Positions 48,008 through 58,828 of a stretch of 64,000 nt of DNA are shown in pieces. The translations under genes and the position numbers were made by a program. This DNA comes from Planktothrix tepida PCC 9214. GTDB taxonomy: Bacteria; Cyanobacteriota; Cyanobacteriia; Cyanobacteriales; Microcoleaceae. The DNA lies in assembly GCF_900009145.1 (NCBI RefSeq), contig NZ_LN889812.1:471069-535068 (forward strand), in the 5' to 3' direction. Each line of letters opens with the position of its first letter. Position 1 is the first letter of the stretch. The notes beneath the pieces are model-generated. The model saw only the letters and a list, made by a program, of their open reading frames with translations, made no database searches and was not told where the DNA came from.

Positions 48008-51000
48008 TTATACAGGTGTGGTTTCAGGGGGTTTGGTTTCAGAAGGTGGGGTAGATTTTGCCTCTGAATGACCGTTAGAATGACCGTTATGCTCCTTAGT
48101 TTCTACAGAACGAGCGGCCATGTATTCATACAATTTCCAACGGCTATTAACGTCCTGTTGAGCTTCTTGTAATAACCGTTTGGCGTCTGCTGGTTTGCTC
48201 TTGGTGAGCATTTTGAAACGGTTCTCCGCATACATGGAAGGTTCAACGGTTTTCTTGGGTGATTTAGAATCTAAAATTAACGGGTTTTTGCCTTGTTCTT
48301 TGAGTTCAGGGTTATAGCGATACAGCAACCAACGACCACTTTCCACCAATTCTTTTTGGTGGGTCATGGCCGTTGCCATATTAATCCCGTGAGCAATACA
48401 GTGAGAATAGGCAATAATAATCGATGGCCCGTCATAGGCTTCCGCTTCTAAGAAGGCTTTGAGGGTATGTTCATCCCGTGCACCCATCGCCACACTCGCT
48501 ACATAAACGTTACCGTAGGTCATGGCAATTAAGCCTAAGTCTTTCTTGGGTGACGGTTTACCCCCAGCCGCAAACTTGGCAACGGCCCCGCGTGGAGTGG
48601 CTTTCGAGGACTGTCCCCCCGTATTGGAATAAACTTCCGTATCCAACACTAAAATATTGACGTTGCGGCCACTGGCGATGACATGATCTAAGCCACCGTA
48701 ACCAATATCATAGGCCCAACCATCGCCCCCAATAATCCAAACGGATTTTTTAACTAAATAATCCGCTAAACTCAATAATTGTTGAGCATCGGGGGAATGA
48801 TTTCCCTGTAATTTTTGTTTAAGTTCAGCAACGAGTTGCCGTTGTTCCCAAATATCCGCTTCTGATTTTTGTGGGTTATTGAGAATTTGGCTCACTAAAT
48901 TATCCCCAACTTCACCACCGAGTTTTTGCAACAGTTCCAAGGCAAACCCAGTGTGTTTGTCGATGGACATACGGAACCCTAAGCCAAATTCGGCGTTATC
49001 TTCAAATAAACTATTTGCCCAAGCGGGGCCACGTCCATCGGCGTTTTGTGTCCAAGGCGTTGTCGGTAAGTTACCGCCATAAATGGAGGAACATCCGGTG
49101 GCGTTAGCGACCATCATGCGATCGCCAAATAACTGAGTTACTAATTTAACATAGGGGGTTTCACCACAACCGCCACAAGCACCCGAAAACTCAAATAACG
49201 GTTCTTGCCATTGTTGTTGACGGATCATATCTGGCCGTAATTTTAACCGATCCGGGTTGGGAATACTGAGGAAGAAATCCCAATTTTCCGCTTCTTGTTC
49301 GCGTAAGGGTAACTGAGGGGCCATGTTAATGGCTTTTTTCGACGGCATGGATTTATTTTTAGCCGGACAAACATCCACACACACGCCACATCCGGTACAA
49401 TCTTCGGGAGCGACTTGGATGGTGAATTTTTCACCGCCAAAGGCTTTATCTTTAACGTCGGTAAATTTAAAGCTGGCGGGAGCGTTTTCTAAGGCTGCTG
49501 CATCATAAGCTTTACCCCGAATAACAGCATGGGGACAAACCATAATACATTTGCCACACTGCACACAGACATCGGCGTCCCAAACGGGGATATCTTGAGC
49601 AATATTGCGTTTTTCCCATTTGGAGGTTCCGGTGGGATAAGTACCATCGCAAGGCAGTTTACTAACGGGTAGTTCATCTCCTCGTCCGGCGATCATCATG
49701 CCTTCAACTTCTTTAACAAAGGCGGGAGCCGCTTCAGGAACGGGTAAAGCCCGCCGCAGTAGAGACGTGCCATGGCGCGTCTCTACTTCATAAAGATGTT
49801 CTAGGGTATCGTCAACAGCTTTTAAGTTTAAGCGGACAATTTCTGCACCTTTTTTACCGTAGGTTTTTTCGATCGCTTTTTTAATTTGATAGATCGCTTC
49901 ATCCCGTGGTAAAACCTTCGCTAAGGCAAAGAAACACACCTGCATAATGGTATTAATGCGGTTGCCCATCCCCGTATCACGGGCGACTTGGTTGGCATTA
50001 ATTACATAAAGCTTGATATTTTTTCGGATGATGGTTTCTTGAATTTCTATGGGCAAATTTTCCCAAACTTCATCGGGGCCATAGGGACTATTTAATAAGA
50101 ACGTTGTGCCGTCCATTGCACATTTGAGAACGTCTAATTTTTCGATAAATGTCCATTGATGGCATCCGATAAAATTGGCTTGGCTAATTAAATAAATTGA
50201 CCGGATCGGTTGTGGCCCAAACCGCAGGTGAGAAACGGTAACAGCCCCGGATTTTTTAGAGTCATAAACAAAATACCCTTGGGCGTAATTATCAGTTTCT
50301 TCCCCAATAATTTTAATCGAGTTTTTATTCGCACCAACGGTTCCATCGGCGCCCAAACCATAGAACATTGCCCGGACGACGTTATCCGGTTCGGTGGAGA
50401 AGTTAGGATCGTATTCTAATGACGTTTGGCTAACATCATCATGAATGCCGATGGTAAAGTGATTTTTGGGTTTAGTTTGAGCTAAATTATCAAAAATGCC
50501 TTTAACCATTGCCGGGTTAAATTCTTTAGAGGATAAGCCGTAACGACCGCCGACTAAAGTTTTAAGGTTTTTAATCTTAGCTTTGAGATCCTCGTTATCT
50601 CCTAACATCACTTCTTGAACGGCCGTAACCACATCTAAATAGAGAGGTTCCCCACTAGAACCGGGTTCTTTGGTTCGATCTAAAACCGCGATCGCTTTGA
50701 CGGTTTCTGGCAGTTCTGCAACTAATTGTTCTCCCTGCCAAGGACGGTATAACCGAACTTTTAAGACTCCTAATTTTTCTCCTTGAGCGTTCAAATAATC
50801 GACGGTTTCATGAACGGTTTCGCAACCGGAACCCATGAGAATAATCACTTTTTCGGCATCGGGTGCGCCGTGATATTCAAATAGTTTATAATTCCGTCCT
50901 GTCAGTTGTCCGAATTTATCCATTGCCCGTTGTACAATTTCCGGGGTTTTGGCATAAAACGGGTTAACGGTTTCTCTGGCTTGGAAATAAACATCCGGGT

Positions 51001-51664
51001 TTTGGGCTGTGCCTCGCAGTACGGGACGGTCAGGCGTTAACGCCCGGTTACGATGTTCATAAACGTATTGATCATCGATCATGTCTCGCATGACACTCTC
51101 ATCTAACAAATCAATTTTTTGAACTTCATGAGAGGTGCGAAATCCGTCAAAAAAGTGAATAAACGGAACCCGTGCTTCTAAAGTGGCGGCTTGGGCAATT
51201 AACGCCATATCCTGGGCTTCTTGCACCGAAGCCGAACACAACAAAGCAAACCCTGTGGCTCTGGCAGCCATGACGTCACTGTGATCGCCAAAAATTGATA
51301 ACCCTTGGGCGGCTAAGGAGCGAGCAGCGACTTGGATCACGGCACAGGTTAACTCTCCCGCAATTTTGTAGAGGTTGGGGAGCATTAACATTAACCCTTG
51401 GGATGCTGTAAAGGTGGTGGTGAGGGAACCTGCTTGTAAGGCTCCATGAATGGCTCCGGCTGCTCCCCCTTCGCTTTGCATTTCCACAACGGCTGGAACC
51501 GTTCCCCACAGGTTTTTATCACCCACAGAAGCCCAAGTATCAGCCCATTCTCCCATTGGTGAGGAAGGCGTGATCGGATAAATGGCGATCACTTCACTTA
51601 AACGATAGGCAACACGGGCAACGGCTTCGTTACCATCTAGGGTTGCATAATTTTTTGTATTCAT
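48008..51664 (-). CDS. nifJ: Pyruvate:ferredoxin (flavodoxin) oxidoreductase
   Basis: The 1218-residue product is a full-length PFOR, cleaving pyruvate oxidatively to acetyl-CoA and CO2 with reduced ferredoxin. Visible are YPITPSSPMGEWADTWA (residues about 29-45), YGLGADGTVGANKNSIK (CoA/ThDP region), two [4Fe-4S] motifs CVQCGKCIMVCP and CTGCGVCVDVCP, SGACGGCGETPYVKL, and the ThDP site GGDGWAYDIGYGGLDHV. The C-terminal 25 residues form a His/Ser/Pro-rich tail (NGHSNGHSEAKSTPPSET). Residues about 627-636 (VETRHGTSLL) are encoded by an inserted palindromic repeat. It lies between pflB and a DHOD-like gene. Confidence 0.97.
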   Translation of the reverse strand: MNTKNYATLDGNEAVARVAYRLSEVIAIYPITPSSPMGEWADTWASVGDKNLWGTVPAVVEMQSEGGAAGAIHGALQAGSLTTTFTASQGLMLMLPNLYKIAGELTCAVIQVAARSLAAQGLSIFGDHSDVMAARATGFALLCSASVQEAQDMALIAQAATLEARVPFIHFFDGFRTSHEVQKIDLLDESVMRDMIDDQYVYEHRNRALTPDRPVLRGTAQNPDVYFQARETVNPFYAKTPEIVQRAMDKFGQLTGRNYKLFEYHGAPDAEKVIILMGSGCETVHETVDYLNAQGEKLGVLKVRLYRPWQGEQLVAELPETVKAIAVLDRTKEPGSSGEPLYLDVVTAVQEVMLGDNEDLKAKIKNLKTLVGGRYGLSSKEFNPAMVKGIFDNLAQTKPKNHFTIGIHDDVSQTSLEYDPNFSTEPDNVVRAMFYGLGADGTVGANKNSIKIIGEETDNYAQGYFVYDSKKSGAVTVSHLRFGPQPIRSIYLISQANFIGCHQWTFIEKLDVLKCAMDGTTFLLNSPYGPDEVWENLPIEIQETIIRKNIKLYVINANQVARDTGMGNRINTIMQVCFFALAKVLPRDEAIYQIKKAIEKTYGKKGAEIVRLNLKAVDDTLEHLYEVETRHGTSLLRRALPVPEAAPAFVKEVEGMMIAGRGDELPVSKLPCDGTYPTGTSKWEKRNIAQDIPVWDADVCVQCGKCIMVCPHAVIRGKAYDAAALENAPASFKFTDVKDKAFGGEKFTIQVAPEDCTGCGVCVDVCPAKNKSMPSKKAINMAPQLPLREQEAENWDFFLSIPNPDRLKLRPDMIRQQQWQEPLFEFSGACGGCGETPYVKLVTQLFGDRMMVANATGCSSIYGGNLPTTPWTQNADGRGPAWANSLFEDNAEFGLGFRMSIDKHTGFALELLQKLGGEVGDNLVSQILNNPQKSEADIWEQRQLVAELKQKLQGNHSPDAQQLLSLADYLVKKSVWIIGGDGWAYDIGYGGLDHVIASGRNVNILVLDTEVYSNTGGQSSKATPRGAVAKFAAGGKPSPKKDLGLIAMTYGNVYVASVAMGARDEHTLKAFLEAEAYDGPSIIIAYSHCIAHGINMATAMTHQKELVESGRWLLYRYNPELKEQGKNPLILDSKSPKKTVEPSMYAENRFKMLTKSKPADAKRLLQEAQQDVNSRWKLYEYMAARSVETKEHNGHSNGHSEAKSTPPSETKPPETTPV
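49759..49786. repeat. Palindrome of the GTAGAGACGCGCCA family inside nifJ
   Basis: The same 28-bp palindrome as at 19647, 24453 and 52112, with one change (GTGCC for GCGCC), lies inside the nifJ coding sequence. It is read in frame as VETRHGTSL plus one base. The flanking protein sequence (LEHLYE before, RRALPVPEAAPAF after) fits a linker before the ferredoxin domain, a place that can tolerate an insertion. Confidence 0.95.
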
Positions 51665-52032
51665 TCCTAAAATTCCTCTAGCAATAAAACTTTGATGTGT
51701 TCGCTCGTTTACCTACAGAATTATTGTGACAATTCATGCGCCAAAATTGACTGTTTTGTTGTTTAGTTTGGGTTGGTAATGATTCTAATTCTGTAATTAA
51801 ACGGACAGAAATCTCCTTAAGAATTACTTCAGCTTTCTTTTGTTACCCCAGCTATTGTTTAATTTGGAATTTTCCAGAGTCAAATATCCGTCGAGATTAA
51901 TTTTTCCTTAAATTTAGATTAAGGATTGTTGAGGTCTACCCCCTAGATTCCTATTTTAGATCATCTAATAAAAACGGCAGAAAGGGAACCACAACTTAAC
52001 GTTTTTTAACTCATCGTCACGATTTGTAATAG

Positions 52033-52057
52033 CAGGGAACAGGGAACAGGGAACAGG
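52033..52057. repeat. Heptameric tandem repeat (CAGGGAA)
   Basis: Three exact copies of CAGGGAA plus CAGG lie between pflB and nifJ. Confidence 0.9.
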
Positions 52058-52111
52058 AAAAAGTGATTAACGATCCGATCAACTATCTGTAGATTATCCC
52101 CTAAAACCCCT

Positions 52112-52139
52112 GTAGAGACGCGCCATGGCGCGTCTCTAC
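52112..52139. repeat. 28-bp perfect palindrome, GTAGAGACGCGCCA family
   Basis: Identical to the copies at 19647 and 24453. It lies about 55 bases beyond the pflB stop codon, again on the 3' side of a gene. Confidence 0.95.
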
Positions 52140-52193
52140 GGTAGTTAATATTGTGAAGGGAGTTTCTAGGGATTTAACCCTAGAATTATTCCA

Positions 52194-54470
52194 CTAAAAC
52201 CGATCATGGAATGTGCGTTTAATCACGTCTAACTGTTGTTCACGAGTTAATTTAATGAAATTCACCGCATATCCAGAAACCCGAATGGTAAGTTGAGGAT
52301 AGTTTTCAGGATGATTCATGGCATCAATGAGCATCTCTTTATCCAAGACATTAACATTAATATGATGTCCGCCATCATAGAAAAATCCATCCAACATTCC
52401 CGTGAGGTTATTAACTTGATCCTCTAGGGTTTTACCCAAGGCTTTCGGAATAATAGAAAAGGTGTAAGAAATCCCATCTTGAGCGTGTTCATAAGGCAGT
52501 TTTGCCACAGAAGCAAAGGAGGCGATCGCACCGTTACTATCCCGTCCATGAAGGGGGTTTGCTCCAGGTGCAAAAGGTTCACCTGCTTTACGTCCATCGG
52601 GGGTATTTCCGGTCATTTTGCCATACACCACATTGGAAGTAATTGTTAAAATAGATTGGGTGGGTACGGCATGGCGATAGGTTTTTTGATTGCGAACTTT
52701 ATTCATAAAAGTCCGAACTAAATTCACGGCAATTTCATCGACTCGTTGATCATTATTGCCATATTTAGGATAATCTCCTTGAATTTCATAATCCAGAGCT
52801 AACCCATTTTCTCCCCGCAATATTTTGACTTGAGCATATTTAATCGCGGATAAAGAATCAGCTACAACGGATAACCCTGCGATCCCACAAGCTAAGGTTC
52901 GATAAACATCCCGATCATGTAACGCCATTTCAATGCGTTCATAACAGTATTTATCGTGCATATAGTGAATCACATTCAAGGTATTGACGTATAATTTCGC
53001 CAACCATTCCATCATTTGATCAAATTTGGTGACGACTTCATCATAATCTAAATATTCAGAAGTAATCGGAGCAAATAGGGGGGCAATTTGTTCCCCAGTT
53101 TTTTCATCTTTTCCGCCATTAATCGCATAAAGTAAAGCTTTAGCTAAGTTAGCGCGTGCTCCAAAAAACTGCATTTGTTTGCCAATCCGCATGGCACTAA
53201 CACAACAAGCAATTCCATAATCATCCCCATAAATAGGACGCATGAGATCATCATTTTCATATTGAATGGAACTGCTATCAATCGAAACTTTAGCGCAGAA
53301 TTTCTTGAAATTTTCAGGTAAGTTTTCTGACCATAAAACCGTTAAATTCGGTTCTGGTGCGGGGCCTAACGTTGATAATGTATGTAGGAACCGGAAACTG
53401 GTTTTACTGACTAATGAGCGTCCGTCTTCTGCCATTCCTCCGATACATTCTGTTACCCAAGTGGGATCACCTGAGAATAATTGATTATATTCTGGGGCTC
53501 GTAAAAATCGTACCATCCGCAATTTAATCACAAAATGATCGATAATTTCTTGGGCTTCAGATTCCGTTAAAATACCTTGTTTTAAATCCCGATTAAAGTA
53601 GATATCTAGGAAAGTTGAAACCCGTCCCAAGGACATCGCAGCACCATTTTGTTCTTTAACGGCCACTAAATAACCGAAATACGTCCACTGTACCGCTTCT
53701 TTGGCATTGGCAGCCGGAAGACTCAGATCAAATCCATAACTCGCCGCCATGATTTTGAGTTCTTTTAAGGCTTTAATTTGTTCTGAAATTTCTTCCCGTA
53801 GTTGAATGGTGGTTGCGACAATTTCATCCAATTCTAAGGATTCAAGTTGTTCTTTTTTATCACTAATTAACCGATCAATTCCATACAACGCAATGCGACG
53901 ATAATCGCCAATAATTCGTCCCCGTCCATAGGCATCGGGTAATCCGGTAATAATACCAGAATGTCGCGCTTTTTTCATTTGATGAGTATAGGCATCAAAA
54001 ACTCCATCATTATGAGTTTTGCGATATTTCGTAAAAATTTCTTCGGTTTCGGGATCAAGTTCATAACCATAGGAATGCAAAGAAGCTTTAACAACCCGAA
54101 TTCCACCAAAGGGCATAATTGCACGTTTTAAGGGCTGATCGGTTTGTAAACCGACAATTTGTTCTAAGCTTTGATCAATATAACCTGGGTTGTGAGAAAC
54201 AATATTAGAGGGAATTTTTGTATCCACATCTAAAATACCTTTTTCCCGTTCTACCCGCATCAAATCTCGAACTAAATTCCACAGGGTTTGAGTTCGTTCA
54301 GTGGCAGGAACTAAAAAGGATTCATCCCCAACATAAGGGGTATAATTTTTTTGAATAAAATTTCTGACATTAACTTCTTTTGTCCATTTCCCTTCAATAA
54401 ATCCTTGCCATTGTTCACATAAATTACTAGGGGATTGATTTAAGATTCGACGTTCATTTGTAGCAATCAT
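52194..54470 (-). CDS. pflB: Formate C-acetyltransferase (pyruvate formate-lyase)
   Basis: The 758-residue product is a full-length PFL, which converts pyruvate and CoA to acetyl-CoA and formate without oxidation. The catalytic cysteine pair lies in [24 protein letters not shown], and the glycyl-radical loop near the C-terminus is [15 protein letters not shown]. Also typical are [26 protein letters not shown] and [20 protein letters not shown]. The enzyme is inactivated by oxygen, so it works during dark anaerobic fermentation. Its activase gene, pflA, lies 162 bases upstream on the same strand. Confidence 0.98.
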   Translation of the reverse strand: MIATNERRILNQSPSNLCEQWQGFIEGKWTKEVNVRNFIQKNYTPYVGDESFLVPATERTQTLWNLVRDLMRVEREKGILDVDTKIPSNIVSHNPGYIDQSLEQIVGLQTDQPLKRAIMPFGGIRVVKASLHSYGYELDPETEEIFTKYRKTHNDGVFDAYTHQMKKARHSGIITGLPDAYGRGRIIGDYRRIALYGIDRLISDKKEQLESLELDEIVATTIQLREEISEQIKALKELKIMAASYGFDLSLPAANAKEAVQWTYFGYLVAVKEQNGAAMSLGRVSTFLDIYFNRDLKQGILTESEAQEIIDHFVIKLRMVRFLRAPEYNQLFSGDPTWVTECIGGMAEDGRSLVSKTSFRFLHTLSTLGPAPEPNLTVLWSENLPENFKKFCAKVSIDSSSIQYENDDLMRPIYGDDYGIACCVSAMRIGKQMQFFGARANLAKALLYAINGGKDEKTGEQIAPLFAPITSEYLDYDEVVTKFDQMMEWLAKLYVNTLNVIHYMHDKYCYERIEMALHDRDVYRTLACGIAGLSVVADSLSAIKYAQVKILRGENGLALDYEIQGDYPKYGNNDQRVDEIAVNLVRTFMNKVRNQKTYRHAVPTQSILTITSNVVYGKMTGNTPDGRKAGEPFAPGANPLHGRDSNGAIASFASVAKLPYEHAQDGISYTFSIIPKALGKTLEDQVNNLTGMLDGFFYDGGHHINVNVLDKEMLIDAMNHPENYPQLTIRVSGYAVNFIKLTREQQLDVIKRTFHDRF

Positions 54471-54632
54471 AATTCAGACTAACCTAATTCGATTTTAAAC
54501 TTTAAGCTTTGACGTAAATAGCAGTAGCGGATAAATGTTAGAAGTGATAAGAGAGACGGATGACTCAACCTGAAAGCTTTTCTCTTTAGTTCAAATGTTG
54601 CTTATTTCCTGTTTTCTTTAATCTTAGCAACT

Positions 54633-55418
54633 TTATTGAACTGAAATTCCATAACGCTTAAAACAGTCTTTAACTTGATTAATCTGCTCAGAAGTTGGCA
54701 CGGGCCTATCTTGGAGGCGATAAGTGTATCCCAGTTTTTCCCACTTATATTCTCCGAGTTTGTGGAAAGGTGATAATTCTACTTTTTCCACATTTTTCAA
54801 TTGAGAAATAAACTTAGCTAATCCTTCAATATTGTCGGGATCATCGGTCAGATTAGGAACTAAAACGAACCGAATCCAAGTGGGTTTTTTAATCTCGTTC
54901 AAATAGTGAGCAAATCTCAAGGTGGGTTCAATAGAAGTACCCGTTACTTGACGATAGGTTAACGGATCAAAGGATTTAATATCCAATAAAACCAAATCTA
55001 CAAATTCGAGTACAGGTTTAGCAACGGTTAAGTTAACGAAACCTGAAGTATCCAAGGCGGTGTGAATTCCGATTTCTTGGCAGCGTTGGAAAATTGCTTG
55101 CACAAAGTCGGGTTGTACTAAGGGTTCACCCCCGCTAATCGTAACACCCCCTCCCGAAAATCGCATATAAGAGCGATATTTTTGAATTTCAGCAATTAGT
55201 TCATCAACAGTAATTTCTATGCCATCTTCTCGGTTTCGAGTGTCAGGGTTATGGCAATAAAGACACTGGAGACAACAGCCTTGAGTAAAAATAATAAATC
55301 GGATTCCTGGGCCATCAACGGTGCCACAAGTCTCTATAGAATGAATCCGACCTGAAACTTTAGAAAGCCGTGAAATGCTTTGAATGGTTTCTGGATGTTG
55401 ATGGGTTTTAACCGTCAT
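54633..55418 (-). CDS. pflA: Pyruvate formate-lyase-activating enzyme
   Basis: The 261-residue product is a radical SAM activase that installs the glycyl radical on PflB. The [4Fe-4S] motif is GCCLQCLYCHNPDTR (CxxxCxxC, near residues 48-62) and GGGVTISGGEPLVQPDF is the SAM-binding segment. The length and ends are typical. It precedes pflB in transcription order and follows hypC with a gap of 155 bases. Confidence 0.97.
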   Translation of the reverse strand: MTVKTHQHPETIQSISRLSKVSGRIHSIETCGTVDGPGIRFIIFTQGCCLQCLYCHNPDTRNREDGIEITVDELIAEIQKYRSYMRFSGGGVTISGGEPLVQPDFVQAIFQRCQEIGIHTALDTSGFVNLTVAKPVLEFVDLVLLDIKSFDPLTYRQVTGTSIEPTLRFAHYLNEIKKPTWIRFVLVPNLTDDPDNIEGLAKFISQLKNVEKVELSPFHKLGEYKWEKLGYTYRLQDRPVPTSEQINQVKDCFKRYGISVQ

Positions 55419-55573
55419 GGTGATACCCTAATTTCATCATATCCAATCCCAGATTAAGAAGGTTTTAAGAACGTTTAAAGTCTATCTCCCTCGTTTTTTT
55501 GTGAGGAACCCGGTGTTCCCTGATGTTATTCTCTAACACAACAGGGAAAATTGAAATCGTCTCTTAACGTATT

Positions 55574-55807
55574 TTAACTGATTGTCACCATTTGTTGTAA
55601 ATCTGTTAAGGTTTGTTGTGCGGCTTGTTCATCGACAATACTCAGCGCAAAACCCACATGAACAATGACATAATCACCGACTTTAACCTCTGGAACATAA
55701 GCTAGGTTGACTTCTTTGACCAGTCCGCCAAAGCTAACTTTCCCAATTTTTTCTAAGGGATCATTGCCAGAAATACTGAGCAATTGACCGGGAATCGCTA
55801 AACACAT
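55574..55807 (-). CDS. hypC: Hydrogenase maturation chaperone HypC
   Basis: The 77-residue product starts MCLAIPGQLLSISG, the HypC/HupF signature whose Cys2 is essential for handing the Fe(CN)2CO group to the hydrogenase large subunit. VGDYVIVHVGFALSIVDEQAA closes the domain. It lies next to the hox genes but on the opposite strand. HypA, HypB, HypE, HypF and the endopeptidase HoxW are not in the window. Confidence 0.95.
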   Translation of the reverse strand: MCLAIPGQLLSISGNDPLEKIGKVSFGGLVKEVNLAYVPEVKVGDYVIVHVGFALSIVDEQAAQQTLTDLQQMVTIS

Positions 55808-56209
55808 TGCTTTACCTATATTATTGTTACATTTCTTGAAGGACAGAGGAGAGCTTATGAGGAAATCAACACCTGTTCTGGGGGGCTGATTTTCCTTCTG
55901 TTTGGTGTGAACCCCATCTCATGGTTCCATTATTAACTCACACTGATTAATTCTTTTTTTTATTTTAAGACTTTTTTCCAGAAGTAGGAAGTAGACTTAC
56001 AATTTAGAATAGAAGTTGGAGTCAAACCAAGAATCGTCGAGATAAACAACATAAGGGTTGTATAACCAACTCTTAACAAAGTCTACAATCCCTAAGTCCA
56101 CAAACGTTATTGAATTGGTGATCATTTTGCTGAACTGAACAGAACTTTTTGCAACGGATCTGGCATTAAAAATCAGCAACAATCCACATCATGAGTAGAG
56201 AACTGAACT
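55808..56209. other. Divergent control region between hypC and hoxE, 402 bp
   Basis: This gap must hold the promoters for the minus-strand hypC-pflA side and the plus-strand hox genes. A possible hox -10, TACAAT, lies at 55998-56003 with a poor TTTCCA -35. A near-symmetric GGTTGTATAACC occurs near 56052-56065. LexA and AbrB-type regulators act on hox promoters in Synechocystis, but no site could be identified here. A 61-codon minus-strand frame (55997-56182) is treated as chance. Confidence 0.45.
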
Positions 56210-56731
56210 ATGCAATCTTCTACGGTAACTGCTGCAAAAACCGATAAGCCCAAGGCTGAAACTGCCAAAGGAGGCGATAAACGATTTAAAGTCCTCGATA
56301 TGACGATGAAACGGAATCAATATCGTCAGGACGCTTTAATTGAAGTGCTGCATAAAGCGCAAGAATCCTTTGGCTATTTAGAAGAAGAAGTTTTAATCTA
56401 TGTGGCGCGCAATTTAAAACTGCCCCTGAGTTATGTCTACGGGGTGGCCACATTCTATCATTTATTCTCCCTCAAACCCAATGGGGCCCATACCTGTGTT
56501 GTGTGTTTGGGAACCGCTTGTTACGTCAAAGGTAGCGGGGATGTCTTAGCCGCCTTGGAAGCGAAAACGGGAATTAAAGCGGGGGAAACTACTCCCGATA
56601 ATCAAATTTCCATTATGACCGCCCGTTGTATTGGGGCTTGTGGCATTGCTCCGGCTGTTGTTTTTGATGGTAAAGTTGCTCCCCAAATTTCCCCAGAGGT
56701 GGCTTGCGATCGCATTGCGGAATGGGAGTAG
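56210..56731 (+). CDS. hoxE: Bidirectional [NiFe] hydrogenase diaphorase subunit HoxE
   Basis: The 173-residue product is a NuoE-like subunit: residues about 45-100 form a helical bundle (LIEVLHKAQESFGYLEEEVLIYVARNLKLPLSYVYGVATFYHLF), followed by a thioredoxin-like [2Fe-2S] domain with CLGTACYVKG and CIGACGIAPAVV. It passes electrons between the Hox diaphorase and ferredoxin or other carriers. It is the first gene of the plus-strand hox set and lies 60 bases before hoxF. Confidence 0.97.
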   Translation: MQSSTVTAAKTDKPKAETAKGGDKRFKVLDMTMKRNQYRQDALIEVLHKAQESFGYLEEEVLIYVARNLKLPLSYVYGVATFYHLFSLKPNGAHTCVVCLGTACYVKGSGDVLAALEAKTGIKAGETTPDNQISIMTARCIGACGIAPAVVFDGKVAPQISPEVACDRIAEWE

Positions 56732-56791
56732 AGAGGTTTTTAACAGGTAAGATGCCTGTTCCACAATACAGAGCAGAGGAACACAAAAATT

Positions 56792-58408
56792 ATGGAATAT
56801 AGCGAATTATTAGAACTAGCCGAGAAGGAACAAAAAGCTCAAAAGCCGATCCGGGTTCACTGTTGTACCTCAACGGGTTGTGTGGCGGCTAACTCCTTGG
56901 GGGTGAAAACGGAAATGGAACAAGCCGTTAAAACGGCTGGACTTGAAGAGCAAGTGCAAGTGGTGGGTGTCGGTTGTATGGGCTTCTGTGGACGGGGGCC
57001 AATGGTGGAAGTCGAACCCGTCGGACTGCAATATGAGAAAGTCACCCCGGAAGAAGCGCCTTCAATTATTGAAGCCATTAATGGGGGAGAAGCCAAACCC
57101 GTCCAAGGCGATCGCCATCATCCGTTTTTCAGTCGTCAATTATTAATCGTTCGGGAAAATAGCGGTAAAATTGACCCAGAAAAAATTGGCGAATATGTTG
57201 CCGTTGGCGGATATCAAGCCTTATATCATGCCCTTTATGAAATGAGTCCGGCGGATGTCGTTGCCGAAATTACCAAATCCGGTTTACGGGGAAGAGGCGG
57301 CGCGGGATATCCGACCGGGTTAAAATGGGCCACCGTTGCCAAAATGCCTCCGGGTCAGAAATACGTCATCTGTAACGCCGATGAAGGCGATCCCGGCGCG
57401 TTTATGGATCGGAGTGTGCTAGAAAGTGATCCCCATCGGATCTTAGAAGGGATGGCGATCGCAGGTTATGCGGTGGGGGCGACCCAAGGGTATATTTATG
57501 TGCGGGCTGAATATCCCCTGGCCATTAGCCGTCTGCAAAAAGCCATCCAACAAGCCAAACGCCAAGGCTTTTTAGGCAGTCAAATCTTTGGATCAGCCAT
57601 TGATTTCCGCATTGATATCCGGGTCGGGGCGGGAGCCTTTGTTTGTGGGGAAGAAACAGCCCTGATTGCTTCCATTGATGGCGGACGTGGCACACCTCGC
57701 CCCCGTCCCCCCTATCCCGCCGTTTCTGGGTTATGGGGTTGTCCCACCTTAATTAATAACGTCGAAACCTTTGCCAATATTGCCCCAATTCTCAAAAAAG
57801 GAGCCGACTGGTTTGCTAGTATTGGTACAGAAAAGAGCAAAGGGACGAAAATTTTCTCCCTTACCGGAAAAATTCGCAATACCGGACTCATTGAAGTCCC
57901 GATGGGCATTAGCCTACGGGAAATTGTCGAGGAGATGGGGGGCGGAATTGCGGGGGGCGGAAAAGTCAAAGCCGTGCAAACCGGGGGGCCATCGGGTGGC
58001 TGTATTCCCGTCGATTATTTAGATACTCCGGTTGATTACGAATCATTGGCCCAATTAGGATCTATGATGGGATCAGGAGGCATGGTGGTGATGGATGAAG
58101 ACACCAGCATGGTTCAAGTCGCCCAATTTTATATGGAATTCTGTCGAGGGGAAACCTGCGGAAAATGCGTTCCCTGTCGGACAGGAACGGTGCAACTGTA
58201 TCAAATGTTAACAAAAATTCTCAATCAACAAGCGACTTCCGCAGATATTGAGAAAATGAAACAGTTGTCGGAAATGGTGAAAGCCACCAGTTTATGCGGA
58301 CTCGGACAAACCGCACCGAACCCGGTTTTGAGTACCTTACGCTATTTCCCAGAGGAATATACGACTTTATTGAAATCGGAAGAAAACGGACAAGTTCCGG
58401 TGTCTTAA
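56792..58408 (+). CDS. hoxF: Bidirectional [NiFe] hydrogenase diaphorase subunit HoxF
   Basis: The 538-residue product is the NuoF-like NAD(H)/FMN subunit. It has an N-terminal [2Fe-2S] domain ([24 protein letters not shown]), the NADH-binding [16 protein letters not shown] (near residues 165-180), the FMN region [42 protein letters not shown], and a C-terminal [4Fe-4S] motif [25 protein letters not shown] stands ahead of the ATG. It precedes a small ABM-domain gene. Confidence 0.98.
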   Translation: MEYSELLELAEKEQKAQKPIRVHCCTSTGCVAANSLGVKTEMEQAVKTAGLEEQVQVVGVGCMGFCGRGPMVEVEPVGLQYEKVTPEEAPSIIEAINGGEAKPVQGDRHHPFFSRQLLIVRENSGKIDPEKIGEYVAVGGYQALYHALYEMSPADVVAEITKSGLRGRGGAGYPTGLKWATVAKMPPGQKYVICNADEGDPGAFMDRSVLESDPHRILEGMAIAGYAVGATQGYIYVRAEYPLAISRLQKAIQQAKRQGFLGSQIFGSAIDFRIDIRVGAGAFVCGEETALIASIDGGRGTPRPRPPYPAVSGLWGCPTLINNVETFANIAPILKKGADWFASIGTEKSKGTKIFSLTGKIRNTGLIEVPMGISLREIVEEMGGGIAGGGKVKAVQTGGPSGGCIPVDYLDTPVDYESLAQLGSMMGSGGMVVMDEDTSMVQVAQFYMEFCRGETCGKCVPCRTGTVQLYQMLTKILNQQATSADIEKMKQLSEMVKATSLCGLGQTAPNPVLSTLRYFPEEYTTLLKSEENGQVPVS

Positions 58409-58459
58409 ATTGACATAACGGAAATCGTTTTGCTCTGAGATTGGCGTTAGTTTCGATGA

Positions 58460-58777
58460 GTGATTAATCTGATGATTCGAGTGATTTATCGTTGGAAAGT
58501 TCAACCTGAAAAGAAAACAGAATTTATTCAAGCTTGGACACAAGCCACTGAAACCATTCGACATCAGGTTTTAGGTTCAAAAGGTAGTTTATTACTGCGT
58601 TCTACCCAACATTCATCGGAATTTATTGCGATCGCTCGATGGGAAACTTTAGAACACTGGCAAAAATTTTGGCAAGGTGATCCACCCGATCCCCAAGCTT
58701 TTCAAATCATGCAAACGGTTAGTCAGTTATTATCCCATCAAGTCTGCGAGGAAATAGAAGATTTAACGCTTCTATAG
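58460..58777 (+). CDS. ABM (antibiotic biosynthesis monooxygenase) domain protein
   Basis: The roughly 101-105-residue product has the dimeric ferredoxin-like ABM fold pattern: MIRVIYRWKVQPEKKTEFIQAWTQATETI, GSLLLRSTQHSSEFIAIARWETLEHWQKFW. The ATG at 58472 (MIRVIY) is the more natural start than the GTG at 58460, because homologues begin there. Functions in this fold range from monooxygenase to heme degradation and small-molecule binding. It lies between hoxF and hcp with gaps of about 50 bases on each side, so it is co-transcribed with hydrogenase genes. Its role there is unknown. Confidence 0.85.
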   Translation: MINLMIRVIYRWKVQPEKKTEFIQAWTQATETIRHQVLGSKGSLLLRSTQHSSEFIAIARWETLEHWQKFWQGDPPDPQAFQIMQTVSQLLSHQVCEEIEDLTLL

Positions 58778-58828
58778 GATTGTAATTCACCCATTACAAC
58801 ACACACTTTAAACGAGGGTAAGTCAATT

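Larger units (their letters stand above)
51665..52193. other. Intergenic region upstream of nifJ, 529 bp
   Basis: The gap between the nifJ start and the pflB stop should hold the nifJ promoter, but none could be assigned. A symmetric GAATTGTCACAATAATTC-like sequence lies about 60 bases upstream of nifJ and could be a regulator site. Three copies of the heptamer CAGGGAA with a partial fourth are at 52033-52057, and a 28-bp palindrome at 52112-52139. Confidence 0.5.

Noticed and set aside
55985-56003. NtcA-type site upstream of hoxE
   Set aside because: GTA...TAC pairs exist, but none has the required 8-base spacing.
55997-56182. Minus-strand frame of 61 codons between hypC and hoxE
   Set aside because: It fills the hox control region, lacks a ribosome binding site and shows no motif.
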